The position numbers were made by a program, and so were the translations under genes. The notes under the pieces are model-generated. The model was not told the DNA's origin. It was given only the letters and a program-made list of their open reading frames with translations, and did no database searches. From JAXDAY01 sp034679345 (GTDB lineage Bacteria > Eisenbacteria > RBG-16-71-46 > CAIMUX01 > VGJL01): a DNA stretch of 15,044 nucleotides. The stretch is from assembly GCA_034679345.1 (NCBI GenBank), contig JAXDAY010000003.1:1-15044 (forward strand), in the 5' to 3' direction. Positions within the stretch are counted from its first letter, which is position 1. Every line of letters begins with the position of its first letter. Positions 8,529 through 15,044 of this stretch are shown piece after piece.

Positions 8529-8891
8529 GTTCGATTTAGCGCTCCTTCCTGCGTGAATGAGTGCGAATAATCGGTACGGCCCAACCACCATGATGTGCCG
8601 GCGTGCCGGCCCTCGCCCTATGCGTCTCTGATTGCTTGTGGTTTTGCCACCTGTCCATATTAAGCATTAATATGGAATATTAATCAAGGAAAACCGATCG
8701 GCCCTTCCACCCCTCCTCGGATGGCAAGTAGGGGCTGCCGAACCCTGAGGGCCGGGTGCCGCCGATCTGGTGTTGGCTGAGGCCAGCCGCTTCGTGCTAT
8801 CTATATGCAAACCTAGTGCTTACCCGATCCAGCTGGGAATGCGGTAGAAGACCGGCTGGATGTGACTTGACGATCGGAGGCGCTTGGGCTC
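8529..8891. other. Regulatory intergenic region upstream of the PEP-CTERM gene
   Basis: This 363-bp gap separates the end of the importer operon from the PEP-CTERM start on the same strand. It holds the AT-rich half-site array (8654-8684) and a perfect tandem octamer GTGCCGGC at 8595-8602 and 8603-8610. I found no convincing terminator for the importer operon: a 5-bp hairpin (GGCTG/CAGCC on the minus strand) near 8775-8790 has no T-run. No supported gene lies here. Confidence 0.5.
8654..8684. promoter_or_regulatory. AT-rich overlapping palindromes, likely operator and promoter of the PEP-CTERM gene
   Basis: Three alternating 7-mers, ATATTAA (8657-8663), TTAATAT (8667-8673) and ATATTAA (8677-8683), lie exactly 10 bp apart with 3-base spacers. 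They form two overlapping perfect inverted repeats: 10-bp arms 8654-8663/8667-8676 and 8-bp arms 8666-8673/8677-8684. This is the AT-rich stretch I noticed most clearly in the window. On the minus strand TAATAT (8673-8668) could be a -10 box, with TTGATT about 19 bp upstream as a poor -35. The one-helical-turn spacing suggests two dimers of a regulator binding cooperatively at the promoter (inference). Confidence 0.55.
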
Positions 8892-9734
8892 TCACAGCAG
8901 CGCCCGCCGGATCCGCGCCGACGCGGCATCGACAGCGAGCACGAGACCTATCACGGCGATCAGGTAGGTCGCGAGCGAGCCCCAGTCGAACATCCCGATG
9001 GAGTAGCTGATGTGAAACCCCAGCCCCCCGGCTCCGACGATCCCCAGCACCGCCGATTCGCGGATGTTCACTTCCCATCGGTAGAGCGTGTAGGCGGTGA
9101 GGGCCGATCGGGCCGCAGGGAGCATACCGTATAGCAGGACCGAGCTTCGTCCCGCGCCGGCGGCGCGCAAGGCCTCCAGCGGGCGAGGATCGAGATGATC
9201 GAGCGCCGTGGAGTAGAGCCGCGCGAACACTCCGCCCGTGTGCACGCCAATCGCCAGCGCCCCCGGAAACGGCCCCAATCCCACCATGAACCAGAAGAGG
9301 ATCGCCCAGACGAAGTACGGCACCGTCCGCAACACATTCGCGATCAACCGCGCCCCAAAATGGATCGCCCACGACAGCCCGCGCGAAGCGCGCCCCTCCT
9401 CGCCTTCCACGAGAGAACCGAGCACGAAGAGCGTCTGGCTGCAGAAGGGCATCAACAGGAGTCCGATCAGCGCGCCGATGAAGGTCCCGGCGATCGAGAT
9501 CGAGAGAGTCTCCAGGATTCCCTTGCCCGCCTTCCCAAGGATCGCCAGGTCCAGGCGCGGGGGCCAGAGCCGATCGACGACCGATCGGGCGGAATCGATC
9601 GTCTGCGCGTTGAAGAGATCTCCCGGACGAAGGCGGAGCCAGACAGCGCATGCGACGACGACGGCCGCCGCCGCCACGGCCAGGATCCACTCGATGGACG
9701 CCCCTTGCCGCTCGACGGCCGCATCGCGCCTCAT
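8892..9734 (-). CDS. phnE: PhnE-type ABC permease, second copy in operon
   Basis: A 280-residue inner-membrane permease of the phosphonate-type importer family. The ATG at 9734 overlaps the previous permease stop as ATGA, implying translational coupling. An apparent extension of the frame up to 10400 is only antisense/shadow reading. Hydrophobic helices are visible at about 15-33, 73-96, 136-165 and 252-270. The cytoplasmic coupling loop that meets the ATPase is LEALRAAGAGRSS (about 186-198), with the Glu-Ala...Gly pattern of binding-protein-dependent permeases. VLGIVGAGGLGFHIS (229-243) is a hallmark of PhnE-like proteins. It shares clear segments with the first permease (WPPR, GAGGLGF) but is divergent, so the two probably form a heterodimeric channel. 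It is the last gene of the operon. Confidence 0.9.
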   Translation of the reverse strand: MRRDAAVERQGASIEWILAVAAAAVVVACAVWLRLRPGDLFNAQTIDSARSVVDRLWPPRLDLAILGKAGKGILETLSISIAGTFIGALIGLLLMPFCSQTLFVLGSLVEGEEGRASRGLSWAIHFGARLIANVLRTVPYFVWAILFWFMVGLGPFPGALAIGVHTGGVFARLYSTALDHLDPRPLEALRAAGAGRSSVLLYGMLPAARSALTAYTLYRWEVNIRESAVLGIVGAGGLGFHISYSIGMFDWGSLATYLIAVIGLVLAVDAASARIRRALL

Positions 9735-10552
9735 TCGATCCAGCTCCGTACGGCGTCCGAGATCGTCTCGATCGCCATCACGACCAGGACCAGAAGGGCG
9801 ACCTCCGTGACGACCTCGTTCCAGAGATAGTCCTGCACGGATATCTCGATGGCGAATCCGAGGCCACCGGCTCCAACGAAACCCATGAGCGCGCTGGCGC
9901 GGACCGCGCACTCGAAGCGGTACGCCGTGTAGGAAGCCATCCGTCCGGCGACCTGCGGGAAGACTCCCCACAGGAATGCCGGGAGTCGCGCCGCTCCTGC
10001 CGCCTCGAGCGCCGCCACCGGCGCGGGCCGCGCTTCTTCGAGTTGCTCCGAATAGACCTTCCCGAGCATGCCCCCGTACGCGATCGCGAAAGCCGTGATC
10101 GCCGGAGCCGGGCCGAGCCCCAGGATCCGCACGAAAACGATGGCCCAGATCAGTTCGGGGATGCTCCGGAAGAAGGCCCCGATTCCGCGCGCGCCGAAGT
10201 AGACCGCCCGCCATGCGCGGTGCGATCGCGCCTCCCCTTCGGCGAACAGCGCACCCTGGGAGACGATCCGGCTGCCGAGAATCCCCAACGGGAGACCGAC
10301 CAGGACAGCGCAGAAAGTCCCTACCGCCGCGATCGCGACCGTGTCGATCGCGCCTTTCGCGATCCGCGTCAGAAAGAGAGAATCGACGCGCGGAGGCCAC
10401 CAGGATTTCAAGAACTCGCCTGCGCGCTCCCCCGCGGCCGCTCCGAACAACGCGCCCGGCCGGAACTCCGAACCGACGAAGGCCGCGACGAGAATCGCCA
10501 AACCCGCCGCGACGGCGATGTACCGGGAAGAAGCGCGATCACCGACTTGCAT
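9731..10552 (-). CDS. phnE: PhnE-type ABC permease, first copy in operon
   Basis: A 273-residue integral membrane permease. The ATG at 10552 shares one base with the phnC stop (TGATG), so translation is likely coupled. Hydrophobic segments are visible near 11-28, 68-92, 131-160 and 246-262. The coupling loop AALEAAGAARLPAFLWGVFPQ (about 180-200, Glu183, Gly186) would dock onto the ATPase, and LMGFVGAGGLGFAIE (222-236) is the conserved PhnE-like segment. With the downstream permease it should form the transmembrane pore of the importer. Gene order D-C-E-E, with two permeases, is known for phosphonate/phosphite-type systems. Substrate cannot be read from the permease. No truncation or odd residues seen. 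Confidence 0.9.
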   Translation of the reverse strand: MQVGDRASSRYIAVAAGLAILVAAFVGSEFRPGALFGAAAGERAGEFLKSWWPPRVDSLFLTRIAKGAIDTVAIAAVGTFCAVLVGLPLGILGSRIVSQGALFAEGEARSHRAWRAVYFGARGIGAFFRSIPELIWAIVFVRILGLGPAPAITAFAIAYGGMLGKVYSEQLEEARPAPVAALEAAGAARLPAFLWGVFPQVAGRMASYTAYRFECAVRASALMGFVGAGGLGFAIEISVQDYLWNEVVTEVALLVLVVMAIETISDAVRSWIE

Positions 10553-11412
10553 CAGACATCCGTTGGGCGGCAGGCGGGACGGGCGATCTTCTGCTCGTGC
10601 TCCTCGAGATCCCGGAGATCACGAGTATTTCGGACATCCCGAGCATCTCGAACATCTCGGACATCTCGATCCTCGACGCCGGCGAAGAGGATCGACAGCC
10701 GCTCATCTCCCACCTCGCGGGCCGGCAGATCGAAAGCGACGAGTCCTTCTTTCAGCCCGACGACCCGCTCGAACCATCGCTTCGCCAGCGCCGGCTGGTG
10801 GATGCTGACGATGAGGGTCCGCCCATCCTGCTTCGAGGATGCCACGAGCAGAGAGAGGATCTCCTCGGCTCGCGATGGATCGAGGGAGGCCACCGGCTCA
10901 TCGGCGAGGATCAACCGCGCGTCCTGGAAGATGGCGCGGGCGATGGCGACGCGCTGCCGCTCTCCTCCCGACAGCCGGTCGGTCCGCTGGAAGAGCTTCT
11001 GGCGGAGCCCGACCCGATCCGCGACGGCGCGCGCCTCCTCGATGAGCGACTCGGGGGGCGCAAGGAAGATCCGCGCCGCCCGCGCTCCGTTCCATCGCCC
11101 CAGCCGGCCGGCGAGGATGTTCTTCAGCACGCTCAACCGCCCCACCACATCATGGTGCTGATGGATCGTCGCCACCCGCGAGCGCGCCGCGCGGAGCGGC
11201 CGGCCTCGCACGCCCGCGGTCGCCAGTCCATCGAGCGCGTAGGATCCGCGATCGAGTCGGATCGAGAGGTTCAGAACGCGGAAGAGCGTCGTCTTGCCGG
11301 CCCCGCTGGGGCCGACCAGGGCGACCCTCTCTCCCGATCGCACGGCGAGGTCGACCCGAGCGAGGGCGATCGATCGTCCAAACGATCGTCCCGCGCCGTC
11401 GAGTCGGATCAT
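10552..11412 (-). CDS. phnC: PhnC-type ABC importer ATPase with RDx repeat tail
   Basis: A 286-residue ATP-binding subunit that powers the importer on the cytoplasmic side. I prefer ATG at 11412 (MIRLDGAGRSFG is the usual N-terminus); a TTG at 11430 overlapping the phnD stop would add six residues. Counting from the ATG: Walker A GPSGAGKTT 34-42, Q-loop Gln85 in a PhnC-like context (HQHHDVVGRLSV), signature LSGGERQR 147-154, Walker B LILADEP 167-173 with Glu172, H-loop His205. The family is usually about 250-265 residues. The extra length here is a C-terminal tail with seven Arg-Asp-X units (about 249-269), encoded by a 9-bp tandem repeat, then EEHEQKIARPACRPTDV. All catalytic motifs are intact. 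Downstream permease overlaps by one base. Confidence 0.92.
   Translation of the reverse strand: MIRLDGAGRSFGRSIALARVDLAVRSGERVALVGPSGAGKTTLFRVLNLSIRLDRGSYALDGLATAGVRGRPLRAARSRVATIHQHHDVVGRLSVLKNILAGRLGRWNGARAARIFLAPPESLIEEARAVADRVGLRQKLFQRTDRLSGGERQRVAIARAIFQDARLILADEPVASLDPSRAEEILSLLVASSKQDGRTLIVSIHQPALAKRWFERVVGLKEGLVAFDLPAREVGDERLSILFAGVEDRDVRDVRDARDVRNTRDLRDLEEHEQKIARPACRPTDV
10606..10668. repeat. 9-bp tandem repeat (7 units) inside the phnC 3' end
   Basis: Seven consecutive 9-mers run in register from 10606: GAGATCCCG, GAGATCACG, AGTATTTCG, GACATCCCG, AGCATCTCG, AACATCTCG and GACATCTCG. Because the unit is three codons, the array stays in frame and encodes (Arg-Asp/Asn-X)7 on the minus strand. 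The last four units are most alike, which suggests recent slippage expansion at that end. Confidence 0.85.
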
Positions 11413-11426
11413 CGGCCCGGGACCGC

Positions 11427-12320
11427 TCAATCCTGGAGCATCCCCGCCGCGCGCGCCGCGTCTTCGGTCCCCTTCCAGTCGGCATCGGTCGCGGCGACGT
11501 AGCGGGAGGCATTGTGGAGATCGAGAAGGGCCTTGTCGGCCGGATCGGCGGGATCGAGACTCAGGAACGCCTCGCGGATCGCATCGCGCAGACTCGCCGG
11601 CAGGTCCTTCCGCGCGACCCAGCAGTAGTCCACATACTCCGGCGTGGTCCAGAAGACGCGAACCTTGTTCGTGTCGACCTTCGCATCCTCGACCATGCTC
11701 GCCCAGGTGAGGAAGTTCAACACGCCGGCGTCGACGACGGCTCCCTCGACGGCCTTCGCCGTCGCATCGTGCGCTCCGGAGTAGTTCAACTTCTTGAAGT
11801 CCTTGTCCGGTTCGATTCCGTTCACCATGAGGAAGTAGCGGGGCATCAGGTGCCCCGATGTGGACGACTGGCTCCCGAACGAGAATGTCTTCCCCTTCAG
11901 ATCGGCAAGCGACTTCACCCCCGATCCGGGGTGCGTCACGAAGACCGACTTGAACTTCTTGTCTTCCGCGCGCATGACCAGACGCTCGGCGTTCCCGTCC
12001 GTCGCGCGAACCGCCTGAACCGATGTGTAGCCGCCGTACCAGACCAACTCGAGGCGCTTCGACGCCAGACCATCGACCGTCGCTGCGTAGTCGGTGACGG
12101 GAATGAACTCGACGGCGATGCCGAGCCGCTTTGCGAGGTAGTCGGCGAACGGCCGGTAGGTCACCAGGAGCTGATTCTGGTTCACATCGGGGATGGCGGA
12201 GACGCGCAGCGTCTTGGGCCAGCCGGTGCGGTCCTGGGCGACCGCCGGAGCCGGCGGCAGGTAGTGTAGGGCGATCGCGACGGCGGTCAGGGCGAGGGCC
12301 CCTCGGATGATTCGCAGCAT
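11427..12320 (-). CDS. phnD: PhnD-family substrate-binding protein, selenate/phosphonate-type importer
   Basis: A 297-residue periplasmic binding protein. The ATG at 12320 is 6 nt after GAGGAGG, and the signal peptide is cleaved probably after AVA (residues 26-28). The fold is the two-lobed PhnD/phosphite-binding type: LRVSAIPD (38-45), VWYGGYT (93-99), FGSQSSTSGHLMPRYFL (148-164) and YSGAHDAT (180-187) are ligand-site and hinge signatures. Several of these (VSAIPD, WYGG, SGHLMPRYF, YSGAHDAT) are what I recall from the family labelled 'putative selenate ABC transporter, substrate-binding protein', rather than E. coli PhnD. The ligand may therefore be selenate or another oxyanion, phosphite or phosphonate. 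First gene of the D-C-E-E operon, behind a sigma70-like promoter and a structured leader. Family is firm; substrate is not. Confidence 0.92.
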   Translation of the reverse strand: MLRIIRGALALTAVAIALHYLPPAPAVAQDRTGWPKTLRVSAIPDVNQNQLLVTYRPFADYLAKRLGIAVEFIPVTDYAATVDGLASKRLELVWYGGYTSVQAVRATDGNAERLVMRAEDKKFKSVFVTHPGSGVKSLADLKGKTFSFGSQSSTSGHLMPRYFLMVNGIEPDKDFKKLNYSGAHDATAKAVEGAVVDAGVLNFLTWASMVEDAKVDTNKVRVFWTTPEYVDYCWVARKDLPASLRDAIREAFLSLDPADPADKALLDLHNASRYVAATDADWKGTEDAARAAGMLQD

Positions 12321-12342
12321 CTCTATCCTCCTCGTTTCGAGT

Positions 12343-12379
12343 CGATCCGGTTCAGGTTCGAAGCCCCGTGGCCGGATCG
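12343..12379 (-). promoter_or_regulatory. Hairpin in the phnD 5' leader just upstream of the RBS
   Basis: CGATCCGG (12343-12350) and CCGGATCG (12372-12379) are perfect 8-bp complements around a 21-base loop that itself contains the palindrome TTCGAA. The stem ends about 10 nt before the phnD ribosome binding site, so it could influence translation. A second GC-only hairpin (CCGCGCG/CGCGCGG on the minus strand, about 12437-12455) lies farther upstream. I do not recognise a known riboswitch class. Confidence 0.4.
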
Positions 12380-12525
12380 TGGGAGGAGGAAGGGTCTAGG
12401 TCCGCTCCACCACCCGACTCCCGACCGGAGCCTCCCGCCGCGCGCGACCCGCGCGGCAGGGCGCGTCCACTCAGGTGAACGGGCCTGCGATGAAGAGCGC
12501 CTTGGACCAAGTCTGCATGGTCTGG

Positions 12526-12554
12526 ATCTTACCAACGACTGGGACTTCAGTCAA
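12526..12554 (-). promoter_or_regulatory. Sigma70-type promoter of the phnDCEE operon
   Basis: On the minus strand TTGACT (12554-12549, five of six to consensus) is followed by exactly 17 bases and then TAAGAT (12531-12526, five of six to consensus). Transcription would begin near 12519, leaving a leader of about 200 nt before the phnD ATG. This is the best promoter-like sequence I found in the window and sits in the expected place. Confidence 0.65.
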
Positions 12555-12787
12555 AGATCGCTAATGCTGCGCATTCGGGATCGTACTGCACGCGATTCGC
12601 CGACTCGCCAACGAGATGCGACCTCACGGCTCGCTCGGGGAGCAGGTCCGCCACGCACGCGGGCCTCGAGCGCTGCGCACGCGGCGCGGCGGGGACGATG
12701 AAGGTCCCTATCAGCATCAGCGATTATCAGCCGGGACTCGTTGGCAAGCGCCTTGAGCACGCGCGCCTGCCCGTCGGCCCGAGTCCG

Positions 12788-14920
12788 TCAGGACGGCGGC
12801 AGAGCCGCCGCCGCGATCTCCCGGTGCAGCCGCACGTTCTCGATCATGCTCCGGCGGTACTGCTCCGGCGCGTGATCGACCAGGTACTGGAGCAGCCGTT
12901 TGGCCTCAGCGAGGTCGGCCGGATCTCCGGCCGCCTGCCAGAGGAGGAAACGCGCGCGCATCCGATCGGAAAACGGCAGCGTCTCCTCGCGCGAACGCAG
13001 CAGCTCCCGGGCAGCGGTGATGTCGCCGCCCGGCAGCGCGGCCAGACAGCAGGCGGCGTAGGCCGCGCGGTTCTCGAGTCCCGCGGCGTCCGCGATCTCG
13101 TAGGCCTCAGTCAGGAACGTCCGGGCCTCCTCGAAGCGCCCCTGCTGCAGAAGGTTCAGCCCGAGTTCGAGGAGGGACGGGCAGAGCTTCAGGAACTGGC
13201 CCGGAGGGCGTGCGTTTTCCACGGCCTCGCGGAAGAACCGCTCCGCCTCTTCGGTCTTCCCCTCCTCCTCGGACAGCCGGCCCATTCTTCGGGACCGGCC
13301 GGCCGTTGCGCCGGGCATGCGGGCCTTCTCCTGGGCGGCCTCGGCGGCGAGGATCCGATCGCGGGCGTCCGGCGCTCCCACGTTCCACAGAAGGTCCGCG
13401 AGTTGCTCGAGCGACATGGCCTCATGGAACGGGTTCTCACCGGCAGCGGCGAGCGACTGCTCGGTGTGAGAGATGGCCCGGTCGAGCTCTCCCTCTGACG
13501 CAGAAAGCCAACTCATGGTGCGCAAGAGCTGTGAGTGCACCGCCGACACACCGCCTGCGTGCGACGGGGCGACCGCCTGTTCGAGGCACGTATGCGCCTC
13601 CGACCAGCGACCCAGCGTGGTGTGAAGATCACCCATACAGCCGAGGGCTCCGGCCAACATGGTCTGATCCGAGCTCCGGGAAAGAAGCGCGACGCATCGC
13701 TCGAAGCATACTTCCGCTTTGCGGAATCGGCCCAGTTCGTAGTGGATGATCCCCAGGCCCAGCAGGGATCTTATCTCGATACTCGTGTGACCCGTCTGGC
13801 CAGCGAGGCCCAGGCTCCGCTCCAGGGAGGTCTGAGCGTCGTCCCAGCGACCGTACTGCGCATAGGCGAGGCCCAGATCGTTCTGGATCGACAGCTCAAG
13901 GCGTCTGTTCCCGCTTTCCTGCGCGAGCGCCAGAGCGCGCTCATACAGGGGAAGACACTCGCCGCCGCGATCTTCGTTGAACAGGACAGTCGCCAGACAG
14001 CTCATGGCCTGGATCATGGCGTCTCGATCGCCCAGCTCGTGCGCAAGATCGAGGCAACGCTCGAGGAGAGGGCGGGCTTCCTTGTAGCGCCCGACGCGTC
14101 TCAGGTACAAGGCCAGCTTCGATGTGGCATAGCGCTCCAGCCGGCGATCTCCACTCTCTTTCGCGCACGCCAGTGCCCGGTCGATGAAGAGGCAGCCTTG
14201 GTCCTGGCTGCCGGTCACTATCGCCACACCTCCCAGGCCCCCAAGGGCGCGGACAATGAGATCGGGGTCACCCGACGTTTCGGCGCAGCCCAGTGCCCGA
14301 TGGAAGCATGCCGATGCCTCGTCGTGCGCCATCGTGTCCATCAGGCAATCACCGAGGCCGAGCAGCGCCTCTGCCTGCAGCGCGGGCTCTCCCAACCGGC
14401 TGGCGATCTCGACAGCCTCCTCCAGAGCCGACCGGCGCTCGGGAAGCCGGCCGAGGTGCTCCAAGGAGGCGGCTTTGCCCAACAGAGTGTTGGTTCGGTC
14501 CCTTTCCTCCAGGAGCCCAGGCGCCGCGAGAGCGCGATCGGCCAGTTCGAGGAGCCTTGCGTGGGAGCAGTTCTGCTCGAGATGGGCGAACGCGGCCTCG
14601 AGATGCGGCAGCGCCTTCTCGCCCTGCCCGCCCCGCAGATAGTGCTCGCAGATCGCGACGACGTCCTCCGACCCCCGCGCCTCCAGCGCCTGCCCCAGCG
14701 CCGCGTGATACGCCTGCTGCAGCGGCTCCGAGAGGCTGCCGTAGAGCGCCTCCTGCACCTGGTGGTGGTCGAAGACGTACCACGAGCCCGCCGCCCGCAC
14801 CAGCCGGTGCTGCCGCTCGATCTGCGCCAGGTGCTTCAGCACGGGCAGCGGCGCGAGCCCGGCCGCCTCCGCCACAATCAGCGGATCGAACTCGAACCCG
14901 CAGCAGCTGGCGAGATCGAG
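12788..14920 (-). pseudogene. ATPase/TPR regulator, 5'-truncated by an insertion sequence
   Basis: The 710-residue fragment starts mid-domain with LDLASCCGFEFDPLIVAEAAG, a segment typical of the region just after the nucleotide-binding domain in large STAND/AAA-type ATPases (adenylate cyclase-like, Ser/Thr kinase-like or transcriptional regulators). FDHHQVQEALYGSL, about 45-60 residues in, is another hallmark of that linker. The rest is a TPR solenoid of roughly a dozen units of about 40 residues (for example SLLGLGIIHYELGRFRKAEVCFERCV), a protein-interaction surface for signalling. No start codon with a ribosome binding site fits; homology stops abruptly at 14921, where an IS21-like end begins. 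An in-frame GTG at 14875 could start a headless product, but the N-terminal effector and P-loop are missing. The stop at 12788 is intact. I infer a disrupted gene; its other half should lie beyond the element. Confidence 0.75.
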
Positions 14921-14921
14921 C

Positions 14922-15044
14922 TGTCAATGACGGTTGAATAGTCCCCAGAAGTGGCGGTCGAAAAGTCCCCACCCGAGTCGGGAAGCCTCCCTTCGGGAGG
15001 TGGTTGCTTCGACCGACGCCGGCCCCCACCCTCATCTCGCGGTA
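14922..15044. mobile_element. End of a probable IS21-family insertion sequence (runs off right edge)
   Basis: Starting with TG at 14922, the sequence carries two direct 19-mers, TGACGGTTGAATAGTCCCC (14928-14946) and TGGCGGTCGAAAAGTCCCC (14952-14970), 16 of 19 identical and 24 bp apart. IS21-family elements begin with TG and carry multiple short repeats of this kind at each end, and GTTGAAAAGTCCCC-like repeats are familiar from them. A small hairpin, CCTCCC/GGGAGG around a 3-base loop, follows near 14987-15001. The transposase genes (istA/istB) would lie beyond the window. The start coincides with the break in the TPR regulator, which strongly supports an insertion. Confidence 0.7.
14928..14970. 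repeat. Terminal direct repeats of the IS21-like element
   Basis: Two 19-bp copies with starts 24 bp apart differ at three positions only. In the IS21 family such repeats at the ends are taken to be transposase binding sites. Finding the inverted counterpart at the far end of the element would confirm this. Confidence 0.65.

Larger units (their letters stand above)
12321..12787. other. Intergenic region with phnD promoter, structured leader and possible gene remnants
   Basis: Between the TPR gene stop and phnD lie 467 bases. The phnD-proximal part holds a promoter (12526-12554) and about 200 nt of leader. The distal part (about 12690-12787, minus) contains, in the frame directly following the TPR stop, the peptide QARVLKALANESRLIIAD, which resembles the first helices of ArsR-family regulators but then loses all resemblance. 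A second unrelated frame ends at a TGA (12549-12547). I see no intact gene. Confidence 0.4.

Noticed and set aside
8634..8649. Possible sigma54 promoter (minus strand TGG...GC) for the PEP-CTERM gene
   Set aside because: The spacing between the GG and GC elements is 11 rather than the required 10 bases, and the rest of the consensus is poor.
12344..12378. tRNA-like T-arm sequence (GGTTCGAAGCC) before phnD
   Set aside because: No 5-bp T-stem, acceptor stem or anticodon arm can be built around it on either strand; it is better explained as the loop of the leader hairpin.
13535..14941. Long plus-strand open frame (468 codons) opposite the TPR gene
   Set aside because: The minus strand has clear TPR periodicity; the plus-strand translation has no recognisable domain and no ribosome binding site.

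Overview
The window is visibly GC-rich bacterial DNA from an organism I cannot place with certainty. A PEP-CTERM surface protein, tandem seven-iron ferredoxins, a large secreted S8 peptidase and an ATPase/TPR-type regulator would fit an environmental Gram-negative lineage such as Eisenbacteria or Planctomycetes. That placement is inference only.

Layout, left to right. (1) Positions 1-164 (-) hold the start of an unrecognised gene that runs off the left edge, followed by a gap to 482. (2) 483-4244 (-) encodes a 1253-residue exported subtilisin-family protease whose whole architecture, including the C-terminal helical region, looks like tripeptidyl-peptidase II. The two glutamates that give the eukaryotic enzyme its N-terminus-dependent specificity appear to be Thr and Gly here. 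(3) Divergent from it, 4524-5195 (+) carries two tandem 7Fe ferredoxin genes, closed by a strong UUCG-loop terminator. (4) 5634-7652 (+) encodes a Rossmann-like plus triple-GAF protein with no recognisable output domain. It converges on (5) 7785-8528 (-), a PEP-CTERM protein, with a terminator hairpin between them. About 130 bp upstream of the PEP-CTERM gene is an AT-rich array of three alternating half-sites spaced exactly 10 bp apart. (6) 8892-12320 (-) is an ABC importer operon, phnD-phnC-phnE-phnE. Its genes are packed with start/stop overlaps or near-overlaps, and a good sigma70-type promoter precedes a roughly 200-nt structured leader. The binding protein resembles the 'putative selenate' branch of the PhnD family, so phosphonate is not the assured substrate. 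(7) 12788-14920 (-) is the 3' two-thirds or so of an ATPase/TPR regulator gene, cut off by (8) the end of what looks like an IS21-family insertion sequence, 14922-15044.

Functional units: the importer operon is self-contained (periplasmic binding protein, ATPase, two permeases) and no C-P lyase genes are visible near it. The ferredoxins form a two-gene transcription unit of electron carriers. The protease, GAF protein and PEP-CTERM protein each look monocistronic, and nothing in the sequence links them. The clearest candidates for something new are the altered protease specificity pocket, the phnD leader, the half-site array before the PEP-CTERM gene, and a (Arg-Asp-X)7 minisatellite tail on PhnC.
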